Positions 32,044 to 43,352 of a DNA stretch of 64,000 bases are shown piece by piece. Below the pieces are notes generated by a model, which saw nothing but the letters and a program-made list of their open reading frames with translations, did no database searches and was not told the DNA's origin. Position 1 is the stretch's first letter. Every line of letters starts with the position of its first letter. The stretch covers positions 16,439,927 through 16,503,926 of the forward strand of contig JANJXV010000024.1 of the NCBI GenBank assembly GCA_024803745.1, written 5' to 3'. The DNA is from Megascapheus bottae (taxonomy: Eukaryota > Chordata > Mammalia > Rodentia > Geomyidae). The translations under genes and the position numbers were made by a program.

Positions 32044-32283
32044 GCCGGGCACAGTGGCTCATGCCTGTAATCCTAGCTACTCAGGAGGCCAAGATCTGAG
32101 TATCACAGTTCAAAGCCAACCCAGGCACTAAAGAAAGAGACTCTTATCTCCAATTAATCACTAGAAAACTGGAAGTGGTGCTGAGGCTTCAAGGGTAGGG
32201 CAGTGACCTTGAGCTGAAGAGCTCAGGGACAAAGCCCAGGCCCAGAGTCCAAAGCCCATGACCCACCAAAAAAAAAAAAAAAA
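32044..32283 (+). mobile_element. B1-Geo SINE, near-canonical
   Basis: This is the clearest plus-strand copy. It has a B1 start 'gccgggcacagtggctcatg', then 'cctagctactcaggaggcca', the junction 'tctccaattaatcactagaa' and the right half ('ctggaagtggtgctgaggct', 'gctgaagagctcagggacaa'), with a 16-base A-tail. It is the best copy for comparing B1-Geo with IDL-Geo. Confidence 0.93.
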
Positions 32284-32439
32284 GAATTAAGGATAATGTG
32301 GATCTAATTTGCAGCCAATATTACTTGCCATGAGGCAGAGTGGTCACGCTACATCTAAGGTTTTTTACCACAGGTTGTGGAAAGAAAATGAGATAGGAAA
32401 TGAGTTGTAGTTAGGTAGATATACATGTTCTCTACCCTC

Positions 32440-32441
<2 letters not shown>

Positions 32442-32478
<37 letters not shown>

Positions 32479-32490
32479 CGCGCGCGTGCA
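32442..32490. repeat. (GT)n(CG)n alternating tract
   Basis: About 14 GT units pass into 'cgcgcgtgcgcgcgcgtgca'. Alternating CG runs are rare in a CpG-depleted genome. The tract is a strong Z-DNA former by composition. Confidence 0.95.
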
Positions 32491-32754
32491 CTTATAAAGC
32501 AAGATAGGATTAAAAAAGGTGAAAGATTATTTGGTATAGAACATAAAAAACAACTACAAATATTGATGCTAGCTAAAAACACACAGGCAAGAACACACAG
32601 AAGGAGAAAGTCACAGAAGTTTGGTGTAGAGAAAAGAAAGCAAGTAGAGTAGATGTTCCAGAGAAGTGTTTGCATTTCAGCTGTGGGAGAAAGAAAAAGA
32701 TGCTGATGTCAAAGCACCCAGCCTTTGAGAAGCTGATTAGAATGCTGTTCTTGG

Positions 32755-32850
32755 CAGGGGTAGTAGGGCACATCTGTAATCTCAGCACTTGGTGATTGAG
32801 TCAGGAGGGTTATGAACCTGAGGTCATACTGGTCTACATAGCCCAGACGG
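32755..32850 (+). mobile_element. B1-like monomer with purine tail
   Basis: 'gtagggcacatctgtaatct', 'gggttatgaacctgaggtca' and 'ctacatagcccagacgga' are B1-like and lead directly into a long GA-rich tract. Confidence 0.72.
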
Positions 32851-33040
32851 AAGAGAGTAAGAAGAGGAAGACAGAGAAAGGTAAGGAGGGGGAGAAGAAG
32901 AAAGAAGAGTGAAAGAGAGGGGGAAAGGAGAGGAATGGAGGAGGAAGAGGAAGAGGAAGGAGAGAAGGAGAAGGCCTAGGAGAAAGAAGAAGAGAAGGAG
33001 GAAGAGGAGGGGAGGAGGAGGAACTGAAGAAGGAGGAAGT
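32838..33040. repeat. Purine-rich (GAA/GGA)n tract
   Basis: About 200 bp of almost pure purine (GAAGAG, GGAAGA, GGAGGA units) sits at the tail of a B1 copy. The open frames here (Arg/Lys/Glu-rich on plus, Ser/Pro/Leu-rich on minus) are products of the repeat. Confidence 0.9.
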
Positions 33041-33500
33041 TTATTTTTGAGTGCTACAGATGGGGGAGAAATGGCATGGACTGAAGGTATGGCTACTGCC
33101 TGGAAGAGGAAATATATGAACATTCCTGTTAGAAAGTCTGTCGTGCACAAAAGGATCTGCATGAAACCCTTCTGGAACCCCTAACCTCAAGTACAAGAAT
33201 TACTACCATTCACACAACTTCCTTTAGTCTTTATGCTTATTTGCACGCAAATCATTACAGGAAACAAATTAGTATTGACATCCAGTAAAGCTTTCCCCAG
33301 CTCTGAACTCTCAATTCTCTTTCAGTGGATTTCTTATCTTTCTCAATTTGTGACTCATTTTTACAACTTACAGAGATTAGAAGGATATTGAGGACACCAC
33401 AATGAGATGGAAGCATGGACTGTAGTTTATAGATTGTAAAAATGATTAAACTATTTAGCAAGCTAGAAAGTCACTGGCTTGCTCTGAGATTTATAGAATC

Positions 33501-33501
<1 letters not shown>

Positions 33502-33551
<50 letters not shown>
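33502..33551. repeat. (GT)n microsatellite
   Basis: About 24 GT units, followed by T-rich DNA and a right-half SINE fragment in plus orientation. Confidence 0.97.
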
Positions 33552-33584
33552 GTTTTATTTACTTATTTTTATTTCTTCATCAGC

Positions 33585-33700
33585 AAAAAGCCAGAAATAG
33601 AGGTATGGCTCAAGTTGTAGAGTTCCAGCTAGGAGCACAAAAGCTAAACAGAAGTTCAGTGACTTGAATTCAAGTCCCAGTATTGGCATTCAAAAATAAA
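33585..33700 (+). mobile_element. Geo right-half SINE fragment
   Basis: 'aaaagccagaaatagaggta', 'ggctcaagttgtagagttcc' and 'cttgaattcaagtcccagta' match the right half. No left half is found upstream. Confidence 0.7.
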
Positions 33701-34277
33701 ATGTAGCTCCTGTAATCATGTACAGTATAGAAACAAGGATTTGAACCTTTCCGAAGCAGCTTCTAGAATGACTTATTCATCTTGGCTTAGGTGTGTTAAC
33801 CACATTGCCCTGGGAATGATGGTGGTATGAAGAAACTGAGGTGGAAATTCAGGACTCAGCAGTGGTGGGGCAGCTTCTGCTCCTTGCCCATAACTGTGTC
33901 CTCCAGAGAGCCAAGAGAAAGCCAGTGGTCATGCCCTTAACACTCCCTGTTTCATAGCATAGGCAGTCCGAGTTTCAATGGAGCCATGAATTAAAACAGC
34001 AGTAAAATGTCACTACATGCCCATTAGAAGATAAACAGTGACAATATCAAATGTAGGTGAAGCATCATGAAAGCCTTCTGCTGGTAACAGTAAAAAAAAA
34101 AATCAGTGATGTGTGCACTTTGGATGCCAGTCTCACAGTGGCTTGCAAAATTATCCATATTCTTGTTATGTGACCTAAATGATATGAAAGCCTATGACCA
34201 CACAAAACCTACTCACGAATGCTTATAACTGCCTGAAAGATGTAGGCCCTCTCCGGAAAAAATAATGAAAACCAGGA

Positions 34278-34360
34278 GTGCGTAGAGGAATGACGTAAGT
34301 GGTAGATTGCCTTCTGGCTCAGTGTGAAGCCCTGAGTTCCAGTTTCAGTACTAGGTGGGG
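34278..34360 (+). mobile_element. ID-like SINE fragment
   Basis: 'gacgtaagtggtagattgcc' and 'gaagccctgagttccagttt' resemble an ID-like monomer. It is strongly diverged and has no tail. Confidence 0.45.
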
Positions 34361-36499
34361 GAGCATCCAGGTGAGAAATAATGCCAAATGGAGAGAGGGG
34401 ACAAGTCTAGGTAAGTGTCAGGCCACGTAAGGCTAAGGCCTGGTGGTTTGTATGGGGATCCAGCAGGCCTGACTACATGGATCCTTATGATAGTTCCCAT
34501 CAGGCCTGGTTCCTAGAGATGCAGCATGGTCTTCCAAGCTACTTCCACTGCTGAGTATTCCCATAAACTGAATGTACTTACTCAAGGTGTCCTATTTCCA
34601 GGTCCCAGGAGCTAATGGAAGATGGGTGGAACAGGATGACAAAGGGATTCCAGGGGGCAGATGGGACTCTCCTGGGGCCCACCACGGGTCATTAAGCAGC
34701 TGGGTTACAAACTCCCAAAGCAAAAAAAACTATGCTTGCACCAGAGGAATGTTGGCAGGGAGGTATATATTCTTCAACATCTTCTGTACCCCAAATCCTG
34801 AAGGCCATTTTAATTAGCTTTTGTACTTTTTAGTCTTTGAGTTTGTACTTGGGGCTGCTCTCACCACCCATTCACACACAGTCCCACTGGAATGAACTCA
34901 GGAACATCAGAATCGCTAGTTATCAATGTCTCATTAAAATGGACATCTCTAGCTTTTCATGGAGCAGGAAAAGAGCAGCTGCTTTGTAGTATATTAGTGT
35001 TTTCAATTATTTAGAATAAAATGTCCTCATTGTGTTGGTGTTGGTGACCAGAGGTCAAATTTTAATATTTTATTTTATAATAGACAATGAGAGGTGATTT
35101 TTCTTCAGGTTCTAAAGGAAACTGCCAAAGAAGGTAAGGCCATGACTAGCTTTGAATATACTATCAGGTTCTTGGGTAAAAATAGACATGTTTTTCAAAG
35201 CATACTGCCAATATTGGCGTGGTGTTATAAATATTTATGGGAGGGCGTCCTGTCCAGGGCTGTGTTAGGGGAGCAGGGAGAAAGGAATGGATATCCAGTC
35301 ATCTTGAGTTAGAAATTAACTATGCAGTAGAAAGGCTAGACTGCAAAGCACACATCAAAAATAAATGGGGTCACAACAACTTCAATACCTGCAATATTTC
35401 TGCATGAACATGTGAGGAGCTTAGGCTGGGGTGGTGGGATCTGGCTTCTGTGGCTGTGAGCCAGTCGGTCTCCCAAGAGAGGAGGCTCCCAGGGCTGGGA
35501 AAGAGGATGCTGCTGGGTGACACAGAGACAATATAGGAAAGAGGAGTTGCTGCCAACCTGCAGTGATGGTCTCAAAGACAGATGGGGAGCAGGGAGGAAG
35601 ATATTGACTGGATTGATGTCCAGTTGAGGATATCTCTGGAAGGAAAGTCAGGACAGTGAGATCGAAGCATCAGCTGAGCTTCCCAGTGAGCTGATGAGCT
35701 GGGAACATGTCAGCCCAGGGAGTGCTCAAGAAAGCCCACACTGATGAGCACTTTGAGTTTTCCTTGTGGGATTTTTAGTGAGCGTGTTGAATCTACCTCG
35801 TACAGATTCTGCGAAGTGATTTTTGTGTGTGTCCTTTGGATCCTGGAAGGAAACAGATGGCACTCAAACTGGGTAATTGAGGAGAATTTAAAAAAGGGAC
35901 TGTGTGCAAACATGTGGACCACATCTATGGATGGTGCCCAGGATGGGGGAGAGAGAGCCTCACTCTTCTACTGCTAGAGCAAGGGAGGAGCTGGGGAGAC
36001 TGGAGGACTGCTGGGCTCACAGGCTGTGGAAATCATCACTCACTGTCTGCCTCTCTCCTCCCTCTGTCACTGCTGATGCCCACTGACCAATTCCAACCTG
36101 TGGAAGGCAGACACCTCTGTGGAAGGCAGTAAGTCCCAAATCCCCCTGTAAGAGAGCAGCTTGGAGATGCCAGTGTTGTGGTCTGAAGTCTAATATCTAG
36201 CAATGGAGGCAGGATTTCAGGTAGTCTGGATGATTTATTACTTCTTCAGCTAGTGTCTTTGCTCTGAGGACATTCAACTCAGGGAATGAAGCTTTACTTA
36301 AAGTCAGCTACTTACAAATGTTAAACACATCAAAAAAATCTTTTGCAGCAATGTCTAAACTCACTGGACAGCTGGTCAACTTGGCCACAGCCCCAGTGGT
36401 GGCAAAAATGCAGAAGAGTTGTATTGAAGTTTCATGTCACTGGTGCATGCATAGACTTGTCTCATCTTCACATGGCAAAGCAAGAATGGTCATCCATAA
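34361..36499. other. Mostly unique sequence
   Basis: The plus frame at 34572-34817 and the nested short frames at 35336-36132 lack recognisable domains. Overlapping frames of similar length on both strands are what moderately GC-rich noncoding DNA gives. No transposon is recognised. Confidence 0.4.
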
Positions 36500-36605
36500 T
36501 TTATGTACCCATAAATTATATGATTGAGAGAGGTTAGTACATAAGGGCACAGAGCTAGAAACCTGTAAGACTCAAATTCAAGTCTCCTGGTTGCAAATCT
36601 AAAGA
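36500..36605 (-). repeat. MIR remnant
   Basis: 'gagaggttagtacataaggg', 'cacagagctagaaacctgta' and 'actcaaattcaagtctcctg' follow the antisense MIR order (gagaggttaagtaact, cacacagctagtaagtgg, attcgaacccaggtctgc). Confidence 0.65.
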
Positions 36606-36639
36606 GTTTCTAAGTGGCTCATAAGAAACACTTTCAATC

Positions 36640-37000
36640 CTTTTATGAAATTCCATAATGCCAGGAAAAATAAAATAATGTAATGTCTGAGCATGGAAAA
36701 TGATTGATCAGCTGTGTGCTGTATCTCTGCCTATATTTTAAGATAGGAGGATTCACATAATAAAATGCTTCTACAACCTCATGGCTTTGTGAGTAGTTGT
36801 ATGTGTTACTAAGTAGAGCCATCTTACTTAGAAGCCAGATCTTTGGTAGTCGCTGTGTGAAACAGAGCTCTTTGGGTCTGATGTGAAGGGTGTTTACTCA
36901 CCCTTGCTGATTTTAAAGGTGTTCTTTGCTGAGGAGTTAATCAGGTTTCAGCAGAAGCATTTGCAATCACATTACACTGAGCACCTGCTAATGACATGGA
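36640..37000. promoter_or_regulatory. Candidate conserved noncoding element
   Basis: Repeat-free, moderately AT-rich sequence contains 'aatgattgatcagctgtg' (PBX-like TGATTGAT plus an E-box CAGCTG) and a 7 bp inverted repeat AAGGGTG / CACCCTT (36886-36892, 36899-36905). Further AT-rich homeodomain-like words occur near 36935-36990. Function is inferred from texture only. Confidence 0.28.
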
Positions 37001-37094
37001 TACCTTAGTCATGGTGGCGTTCAAGTTTGCAGTAGTGTGGTGGCTACAAGTGCAAACTTCTGCTGTACTCTGGCCTTGACTCTTCTTTCCTCAC

Positions 37095-37210
37095 ATCCCA
37101 CCTGTCTGATCAAGCCTCCTGACTCCTCTGTTCCTTGGCTTCATCATCTAAAAACAGAACAACTATCATCCTATTTCCTAGCTGTGTTAGAAGGGCTGAA
37201 TGACCAGTGT
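37095..37210 (+). repeat. Possible MIR remnant
   Basis: 'cttcatcatctaaaaacaga' followed by 'tatttcctagctgtgttaga' resembles the sense MIR core with its downstream segment. Confidence 0.4.
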
Positions 37211-37334
37211 CTTCCATGTGGTATGTACTATTTCAGTGGAAGTTTAATAAAACCTGTAAGTAAATACACAAGAGAGTCTTGAGAATCTTTGCATGTGATT
37301 CCTTTATCTTCCAAGGCCAGAAGAGAAAGTAGTA

Positions 37335-37450
37335 GACCAATCATTCATTCAATCAATGATTACTGAAGCCCAATTTCATACCTATTATGATGATGATCAT
37401 AAAGATAAGAGCCTTTGACAACAAAGAACACAGCTTAGTTCTGAGAGCTG
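37335..37450 (-). repeat. L2-like 3' fragment
   Basis: 'atcattcattcaatcaatga' and 'ttactgaagcccaatttc' resemble the antisense L2 terminus (attcattcaacaaatatttattgagc, read in parts). Confidence 0.35.
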
Positions 37451-38322
37451 GACCATTAACTGAATCAATACTTCTCCTCATTCATTAACTCACAGACCTT
37501 CAGAGAGTAGTATGAAGGTTATAAATCATCCCTACAAAATACTGCTGCATGAAAATTATTGAATATAATTTAACCCTAGATATTAAGTTAAGAACCTCTA
37601 TAATAAACAATTAAGGATATTATAGTATTCATTGTACTTTCAGGAGAAATTACCATGCATATCCTATGATCTTTGATAATGCACACTAGTGTATTCATCC
37701 TGTCTAAATTTTCCTACCTTCTGTGTCTCTGATCTATTATAGCCCACTTTATTCGGCTCTTTACTTCTTAAATATATGTCACCTTTCTTGGTCGTCTTGT
37801 TTTCTCTTAAAAAATACACAAGTAAAAGTTTTGAGGGTACCTATGATATGTGTATACTTACATAGTCTGCAAAGTATGTGTGTTTATTTATGTAGTAACT
37901 GATGTCTCCAAATGACATAGATAGAGTTCTTTAGGTAGAGCAAAATTCAACATTAACAACAGGGCATTCACCGTGTCATATTTTAGAGAGACTTGGTAAT
38001 ATTCTGTATTCCTTGGTGAAACTGGTCAGATCTGATTAAACTGCATGTGACACTTGCACCAAGAAAACATAGGCATTGTCAGTAGCTTCACCTCAGAAAG
38101 CTACAGAATCTGAGAAGGCTGATTTCCTCAGTGACTTTCCTCATAGCCTTTGGTGTGGAGGCACTTTGGAAGCCTAAATAAATCACACTCATTAGATCTC
38201 CCTTGCCCACACATTGATCTTCTGCAAGGGGGCTGTGCATCGGGGAGGACTTCTGTCCTCTAGAATGGAAGGGTTGGATTGCTTCCCATTTTTCTGCTTA
38301 GAACAGAAAATGCAGACAAGAA
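37451..38322. other. Unique sequence
   Basis: AT-rich; no repeat or exon recognised. Confidence 0.4.
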
Positions 38323-38397
38323 TACCGAGGAATCAAACCTTAATCTTAATGCCTGCTGTGCGAGCATTCTACCACTAGGCGAGAACCCTGTCCCTGA
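38323..38397 (-). mobile_element. IDL/ID-like SINE fragment
   Basis: 'ataccgaggaatcaaacctt', 'gcgagcattctaccactagg' and 'gagaaccctgtccctg' match the reversed ID-like half of IDL-Geo. The right half is missing. Confidence 0.75.
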
Positions 38398-38568
38398 AAA
38401 ATGTTTTAAAAGAAAAGAAAATGGGCAAGGTACCACAGTATTTGAATTGGCTCATGGTACTGGAAGCTGGGACAGTTCAAGATCAAAAGGCTGAATCACA
38501 GAGTACAGAACATATCCAACATCACACAGTCAGGGTGGGATGGGGACACACTTCCCCTATAGCCAGGA

Positions 38569-38591
38569 GTCCACTCACACAGTGAGTGGAC
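38569..38591. repeat. Perfect 10 bp hairpin with 3 nt loop
   Basis: GTCCACTCAC (38569-38578) and GTGAGTGGAC (38582-38591) are exact reverse complements separated by ACA. A CCCACACC-rich run follows immediately. No transposon or terminator context is seen. Confidence 0.9.
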
Positions 38592-39214
38592 CCACACCCC
38601 CACACCCACACAGTGCCAGCACTAGTCTGTTCGTGGAGCAGGGCCCTTGTATTCTAATCACCACCTGGAGTTGTCTGATCACTGACATAATGTCAAATAA
38701 GTGTCAGCGTGAGTATTTACTCCATGGCAGTGTCTCATGGGTTAGCTTTTTTGCAAATGTGCAATTTAAAGATGATACAAACAAAAAAGAAAAGAAAATG
38801 CAGATCAGGATTGAGTCAAGGACCCATTATCACTGATATGACTACTGAGGGTGGATCTTCCAGTAAAATGGTCGCTTTGCAAAGAAACCCCAAAGCCTTG
38901 TTTCCATGGTCTGTTTAAACCTCTTTAGCTAACCATGAGTCCAGGGAAGATACCCTCTGTCTGAAGTGTCAACTGGAGCAGTACAGCAGTCGAGAGCTGA
39001 ACAGTCCTCTTCCCTTAGCCAGGGCCCGGGACAGTGCTAGAAGAGACAGCCTCATCATGGAGCAGAATCAGAAAGCTGCAGCGGTCTCGGAGGAAAAGTT
39101 GTCCATTGCTGTGGACATTAAGAACACATTGGGGTATCTTTTTTTCATTTTGTTGTCAGAGGTGGCCAGCTTCCATCTACCCATAATCCAGGTAGTTGTT
39201 TAAATAATATGAAG

Positions 39215-39312
39215 CCAGATTCCATCACACATGCCTGTAATCCCTAGAGGCTGAGGCAGAGGAGTGTGAGTTTGAGGCCAACCTAGGCTACATAGTGGGC
39301 CTCTGAATCCTC
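39215..39312 (+). mobile_element. B1 monomer
   Basis: 'acacatgcctgtaatcccta', 'gtgagtttgaggccaaccta' and 'ggctacatagtgggcctct' match B1. Confidence 0.78.
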
Positions 39313-41204
39313 TTCAGACCTGTAAGGTGGCCCCGGCCATTAGCTCTGGGGACCAATTCTTTGAAATATTTGACTTGCTGTTGCTCATTTAACATGAGAA
39401 AAGGGGACTCTGTGGGATTGTTTGTCTGATTCTCTGATTTTTACTCTCAGGCCAAGCTTGCTTGAGTGGTTAGGCCAGATGATACCTGGAGTCCCTCCCA
39501 CTTCTTTTTAATAGCTGACCTGACTCTCCAAGCGAAGCACATGCTCAAAACATCACCTACCTTGAGCAGCTAAGTTTTCAGTAGATCTGAGAGTCAGGAG
39601 AAGGGATCACAAGCAAAAGCCTGACCTTATATGATGAGTAACTAAAGCAAGACATGGTAGAGTGCCTGCTGAGCTAGCTCAAGGCTTTGAGCTCACACCT
39701 CATTGCATGTGCACAGACAGATGGGGGACAGACAGAGAGACAGAGATATCCAGCTGAGTGACATTTGTTTTTGAAGGTGAAGTCCTTGAGATCAAGGCTG
39801 GGATTCAGTTGGCACTGAGGCTAAGCAGACCGAGGCAGGTAGAAGTGATGGGAAGTAAGGATTGACAGACAGACGGGAGGGTGGAGCACTAACATTTCTG
39901 TCTGGATACCAGGAGGAAAGGGTGAGGCCTGTAACTGCCACAATTTTTTTTTTTGAAGTGGAGATTCCAGTTGATGAGTAAGGTAAATTTTATAGCATGA
40001 ACTTTCAAACCACAGGAAGAGTGATAGAATCGCATAGAATCTCTGAGAACATCTGCACAGACAGCAAAGCTGGCAGCCAGGCAGTCAGGTTTCCTATCTG
40101 CATCTGCTTCCATCTCTAAGATTCCTGAAGGGTGACTGCACAGAGAGCAGGACAGAACTGGGGGGGGGGTGGGGAGAAGTGCACAATGAAGAACATGCTT
40201 GGCTGGCCATCATGGAGCATCATCAGAAGTGATGGAGAGGGCTAGGGATGCTGTCAGTGAGACAGGGATGACAAGGCCTCCAGTGACAACCAGCAACAAA
40301 CAGGTGAAGATGTCATTCCAAGGAGCATTTCTATGCTTCTGGTTTCACAGAAAGCAGTGTTCGCATCAGCATGGCCAGAGGTCAGAGAGAGAGGTTTCAG
40401 AATGGCACACTGCCATCTCAAGGACCCCACGACTCTTTTCTGGGGTCCCTGGCCCTCCATACCCACATCCCAAGGCTTTCTAGTCACCCCATTCCTGCCC
40501 CATATTGGCTCACCCTCAAAGCATCTGTCTTGGTCCATGGACTGTCACTTTAGGGTCTACAGGTCACTTCTGTGGCCTAGAGCGTTCTGTCTAGAAGACC
40601 CCACCACAGTAAAATGTTGGAGAGCTGTTGCTGGAAGAATGCTCAGAGATCATCCATGGCAGCTTGATGAAACAGTGTGTGGGGGGAGCACAATTTCGAG
40701 GGGCAACAGAATACAGGCCTGAGCCGAAAGATGAGGGAAGTGGCTTAGTCAAGGTGATCACTGAATCCGAGCATCCTGTCCAGTCTCAGCGAGAAGCCCC
40801 TGGTAGCCATCATTCCCACAATCCCACAGGGTTGAGGTTCAGGGGTCTCCTGCCTCCACCTCTATCACTGATAAACCCTACCCACAGAGGTCGGCCCCTG
40901 GTGGAGCAACAGAAACCTTTGGACATGGAGGGCTTTCCCAGAAGGAAATCAATGGGTTCTTCTGTCCATTGGCATCTCAGCCACAGGATGAATCCTGAAG
41001 GCCTGAAGGAGAATTCTGCCTGTCGTGCGCAGTGCTGGAGGGTTGACGAAATCATTTCACAGTGCTGTTTATTTGATTCCACCAGCCTCTCTTCTACAAT
41101 GTTTAATTGTTATGGCTGTCATGTAGCATGAGGCAGCTGAGAGATTGAAATGAGCTCCCAACCTGTCCTTGGAAAATTTTCTCCATTATGAGGAATAAAA
41201 AGAT
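39313..41204. other. Unique sequence, GC-richer, long spurious frames
   Basis: A G-run lies at 40160-40171. The longest plus frame (167 codons, 40628-41131) overlaps long frames in other phases and on the minus strand (90 codons at 40810-41082). It has no recognisable domain and partly covers DNA resembling an old MIR-like core near 40640-40770. I do not support it as a gene. Confidence 0.4.
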
Positions 41205-41330
41205 TAAAGGGATAATAATACCTTACACTCATAGCATACCCTCCCAGCAAAGAGCTTCCTGCGTACATTATCTCATTTGAGAGTCCCAATAGTCCTGTGG
41301 GGTAGTTATAACAGGAATTATTATTCACTT
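41205..41330 (-). repeat. MIR remnant
   Basis: 'gtacattatctcatttgaga', 'cctgtggggtagttataaca' and 'ggaattattattcactta' match antisense MIR ('cattatctcatttaatcc', 'ctatgaggtaggtactatta'). Confidence 0.65.
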
Positions 41331-41385
41331 AAACCATGAACAAGACGATAACTTCAAAAACTATGGCTTTTGCCTTGCACATTGA

Positions 41386-41420
41386 TTGTGTGTGTGTGTG
41401 TGTGTATGTGTGTGTGTGTG
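41386..41420. repeat. (GT)n microsatellite at a SINE tail
   Basis: GT units with one AT step directly before a minus-oriented SINE. Confidence 0.95.
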
Positions 41421-41622
41421 CCAGTACTGGGAACGTGAAGTCAGGGCCTGATCACTGTCTCTTGGGTGTTGTACAACTGGAGTCACAGCTCCACTTCTGG
41501 CTTTTTGCTTGTTAATTAAAGAGTCTCTCAGATTTGTCTGCTAGGACTGTCTTTGAACTGCAGTTTTCAGATCTCAGCCTTTGGAGGGTTACAGGCATGA
41601 AGCACTGGCACCCAGACCCTCG
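41421..41622 (-). mobile_element. B1-Geo type dimeric SINE
   Basis: 'cagtactgggaacgtgaagt', 'gagtcacagctccacttctg', 'gcttgttaattaaagagtct' and 'cagatctcagcctttggagg' give the reversed halves and junction. The B1 half has a deletion. Confidence 0.82.
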
Positions 41623-41685
41623 AAATTTTTATTGACCAAGATCCTTTCCATTACCTCAAATTCCCAAGATGGCAACAGAAAGCAA

Positions 41686-41800
41686 GAAGCTAGATAGGCT
41701 AGTGTGTGCCTGTAATCGCAGCTACTTAGGAGTTGGAGACAGGAAGATCCAGAATTCAAGGCCAGCCCAGGCCGCAGTTATCAAGGCCCTGTCTTCAAGA
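41686..41800 (+). mobile_element. B1 monomer
   Basis: 'ctagtgtgtgcctgtaatcg', 'agctacttaggagttggaga' and 'caaggccagcccaggccgca' match B1 in sense orientation. Confidence 0.75.
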
Positions 41801-42984
41801 TCTGCGTTACCATGTCCTTCTTCCATTTCTGCTGTCACGACGTGGACATGGCACTACCTCCAAGAACTCGTGAAAAATGCCAGCTTCTGGGACTACATCC
41901 TTTAGTGACATCCCTAGTGATTGGTGACCCCACGAGATGAAAGTCACTGTTTATGGCATGCTCAACACACTGAAGAAAAACAAACATCAGTTCCTGTAGA
42001 ACTTACAGGAACTTACGCACCAGTGAGACAGACACAGGACTCACAACCATTGGGAAAGGGGTGGCAAAATCAGATGGCAGTATAGAGAGGGCATAGTTGC
42101 TTCAGCAGAAGAGGGAGCAGAAGGGTTAGAGCAGCCATGAGAACCTCAGAGCCTCACGGAAACCCCAAGCTTGCGGCTCACTGGGATAAAATGAAAGGCA
42201 TTGCAGCTGTGTGCATGACACATCCAGGACAGTACTGGATCCCTTGAGCACTCGTGACTGCCAGTCAGCCACCTAAACAGCTCACACCTGCTTGATGGGG
42301 CTCCCCTTGCTCTGTTGTGCTCCCCATACTGAGGTTGAATTTGAGATGACTAGAAGATTTCTCCCGTTGGGATCTTGAGGGTCTTTGGGGCCTACATGAT
42401 AGCAGCAGGTGTCCTTTTTTCTGTATGGGGTCAGGCATCCTAGCTGCCATGCATGTTGCCTCTAAGGAAGCAGCAGCCTTTCAGTGAGGTAGGCTGGTCA
42501 GTTGGTTCATTGTACTTTTTTCCTCGCAGGTTGCCTGGTTTGTCTCACTTTTGTTGTTCTACCTTTATTGTCCTTCTGGAGGAAATATTCATGATAGCGT
42601 TAATAAATGAAACATGTAAATAACATGTCTACTGGAATATAGATTTTTCTAGGAATACAACTCATTACTGGCATCATAGAGGCGTGTCAGACCATCTGTG
42701 AATGATCACCTCAGAGGCTGCCAGGAGACCCTGAGAGCAGTGTGTTTGAACCATTTGTGGCTCCCAGGGTTTGGGGGACACAGATGAAAGGAGGGGGTGC
42801 TGATTCTATTTCTGAGGAGATAGTGGTTACTCTCAAAGGTACCTACGAACAAGCAACTGATTGATAAGCCCCCAAGGGACTCTGCCTCCTCTAGAAGTCT
42901 CTGTTGACTTGAAAATGACCAGAAGACAAAGACCATGACTTTTTATGGGGGATAGCTTTGGACCTGTCTCTCTCTATATATATT

Positions 42985-43163
42985 TTTTGTTACTTATGAG
43001 GCTTGAATTCAGGGCTGAGATTCTGCCCCTGAGTTCTTTTGATCTAGATTAACACTCTACCATTTTGAGTCACAGAACCACTTCCAGTTTTCTCATGGTT
43101 CACTGGAGATAGGAGTCTCATAGACTATCCTATCCCAGCTTGAACTGTGATCCCCAGACATCC
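42985..43163 (-). mobile_element. B1-Geo type SINE, B1 half cut short
   Basis: 'gcttgaattcagggctgaga', 'ctaccattttgagtcacaga' and 'gttcactggagataggagtc' belong to the reversed right half and junction. The B1 half stops at 'gaactgtgatccccagacat', where a pyrimidine repeat and another SINE begin. Confidence 0.8.
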
Positions 43164-43236
43164 CATTTTTCCTTCCTTCCTTCCCTTCCTTCCTTCCTTC
43201 CTTCCTTCCCTCCTTCCTTCCTTCCCTCCCTCCCTC

Positions 43237-43291
<55 letters not shown>

Positions 43292-43294
43292 TCC

Positions 43295-43351
<57 letters not shown>
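43164..43351. repeat. Compound (CCTT)n(CTTT)n(GT)n repeat at a SINE tail
   Basis: CCTT/CCCT units to about 43238, CTTT units to about 43295, then about 27 GT units to 43351. All three lie on the tail side of the minus-oriented SINE at 43352. They generate repeat-encoded open frames on both strands. Confidence 0.97.

Positions 43352-43352
<1 letters not shown>

Noticed and set aside
32909..33184. Arg/Lys/Glu-rich plus frame resembling a nuclear basic protein
   Set aside because: It lies on the GA-rich tail of a B1 copy and is a direct translation of purine repeats.
40628..41131. Plus-strand frame of 167 codons, among the longest outside simple repeats
   Set aside because: No recognisable domain, overlapping frames in other phases and on the minus strand, and partial resemblance to an old MIR-like core.
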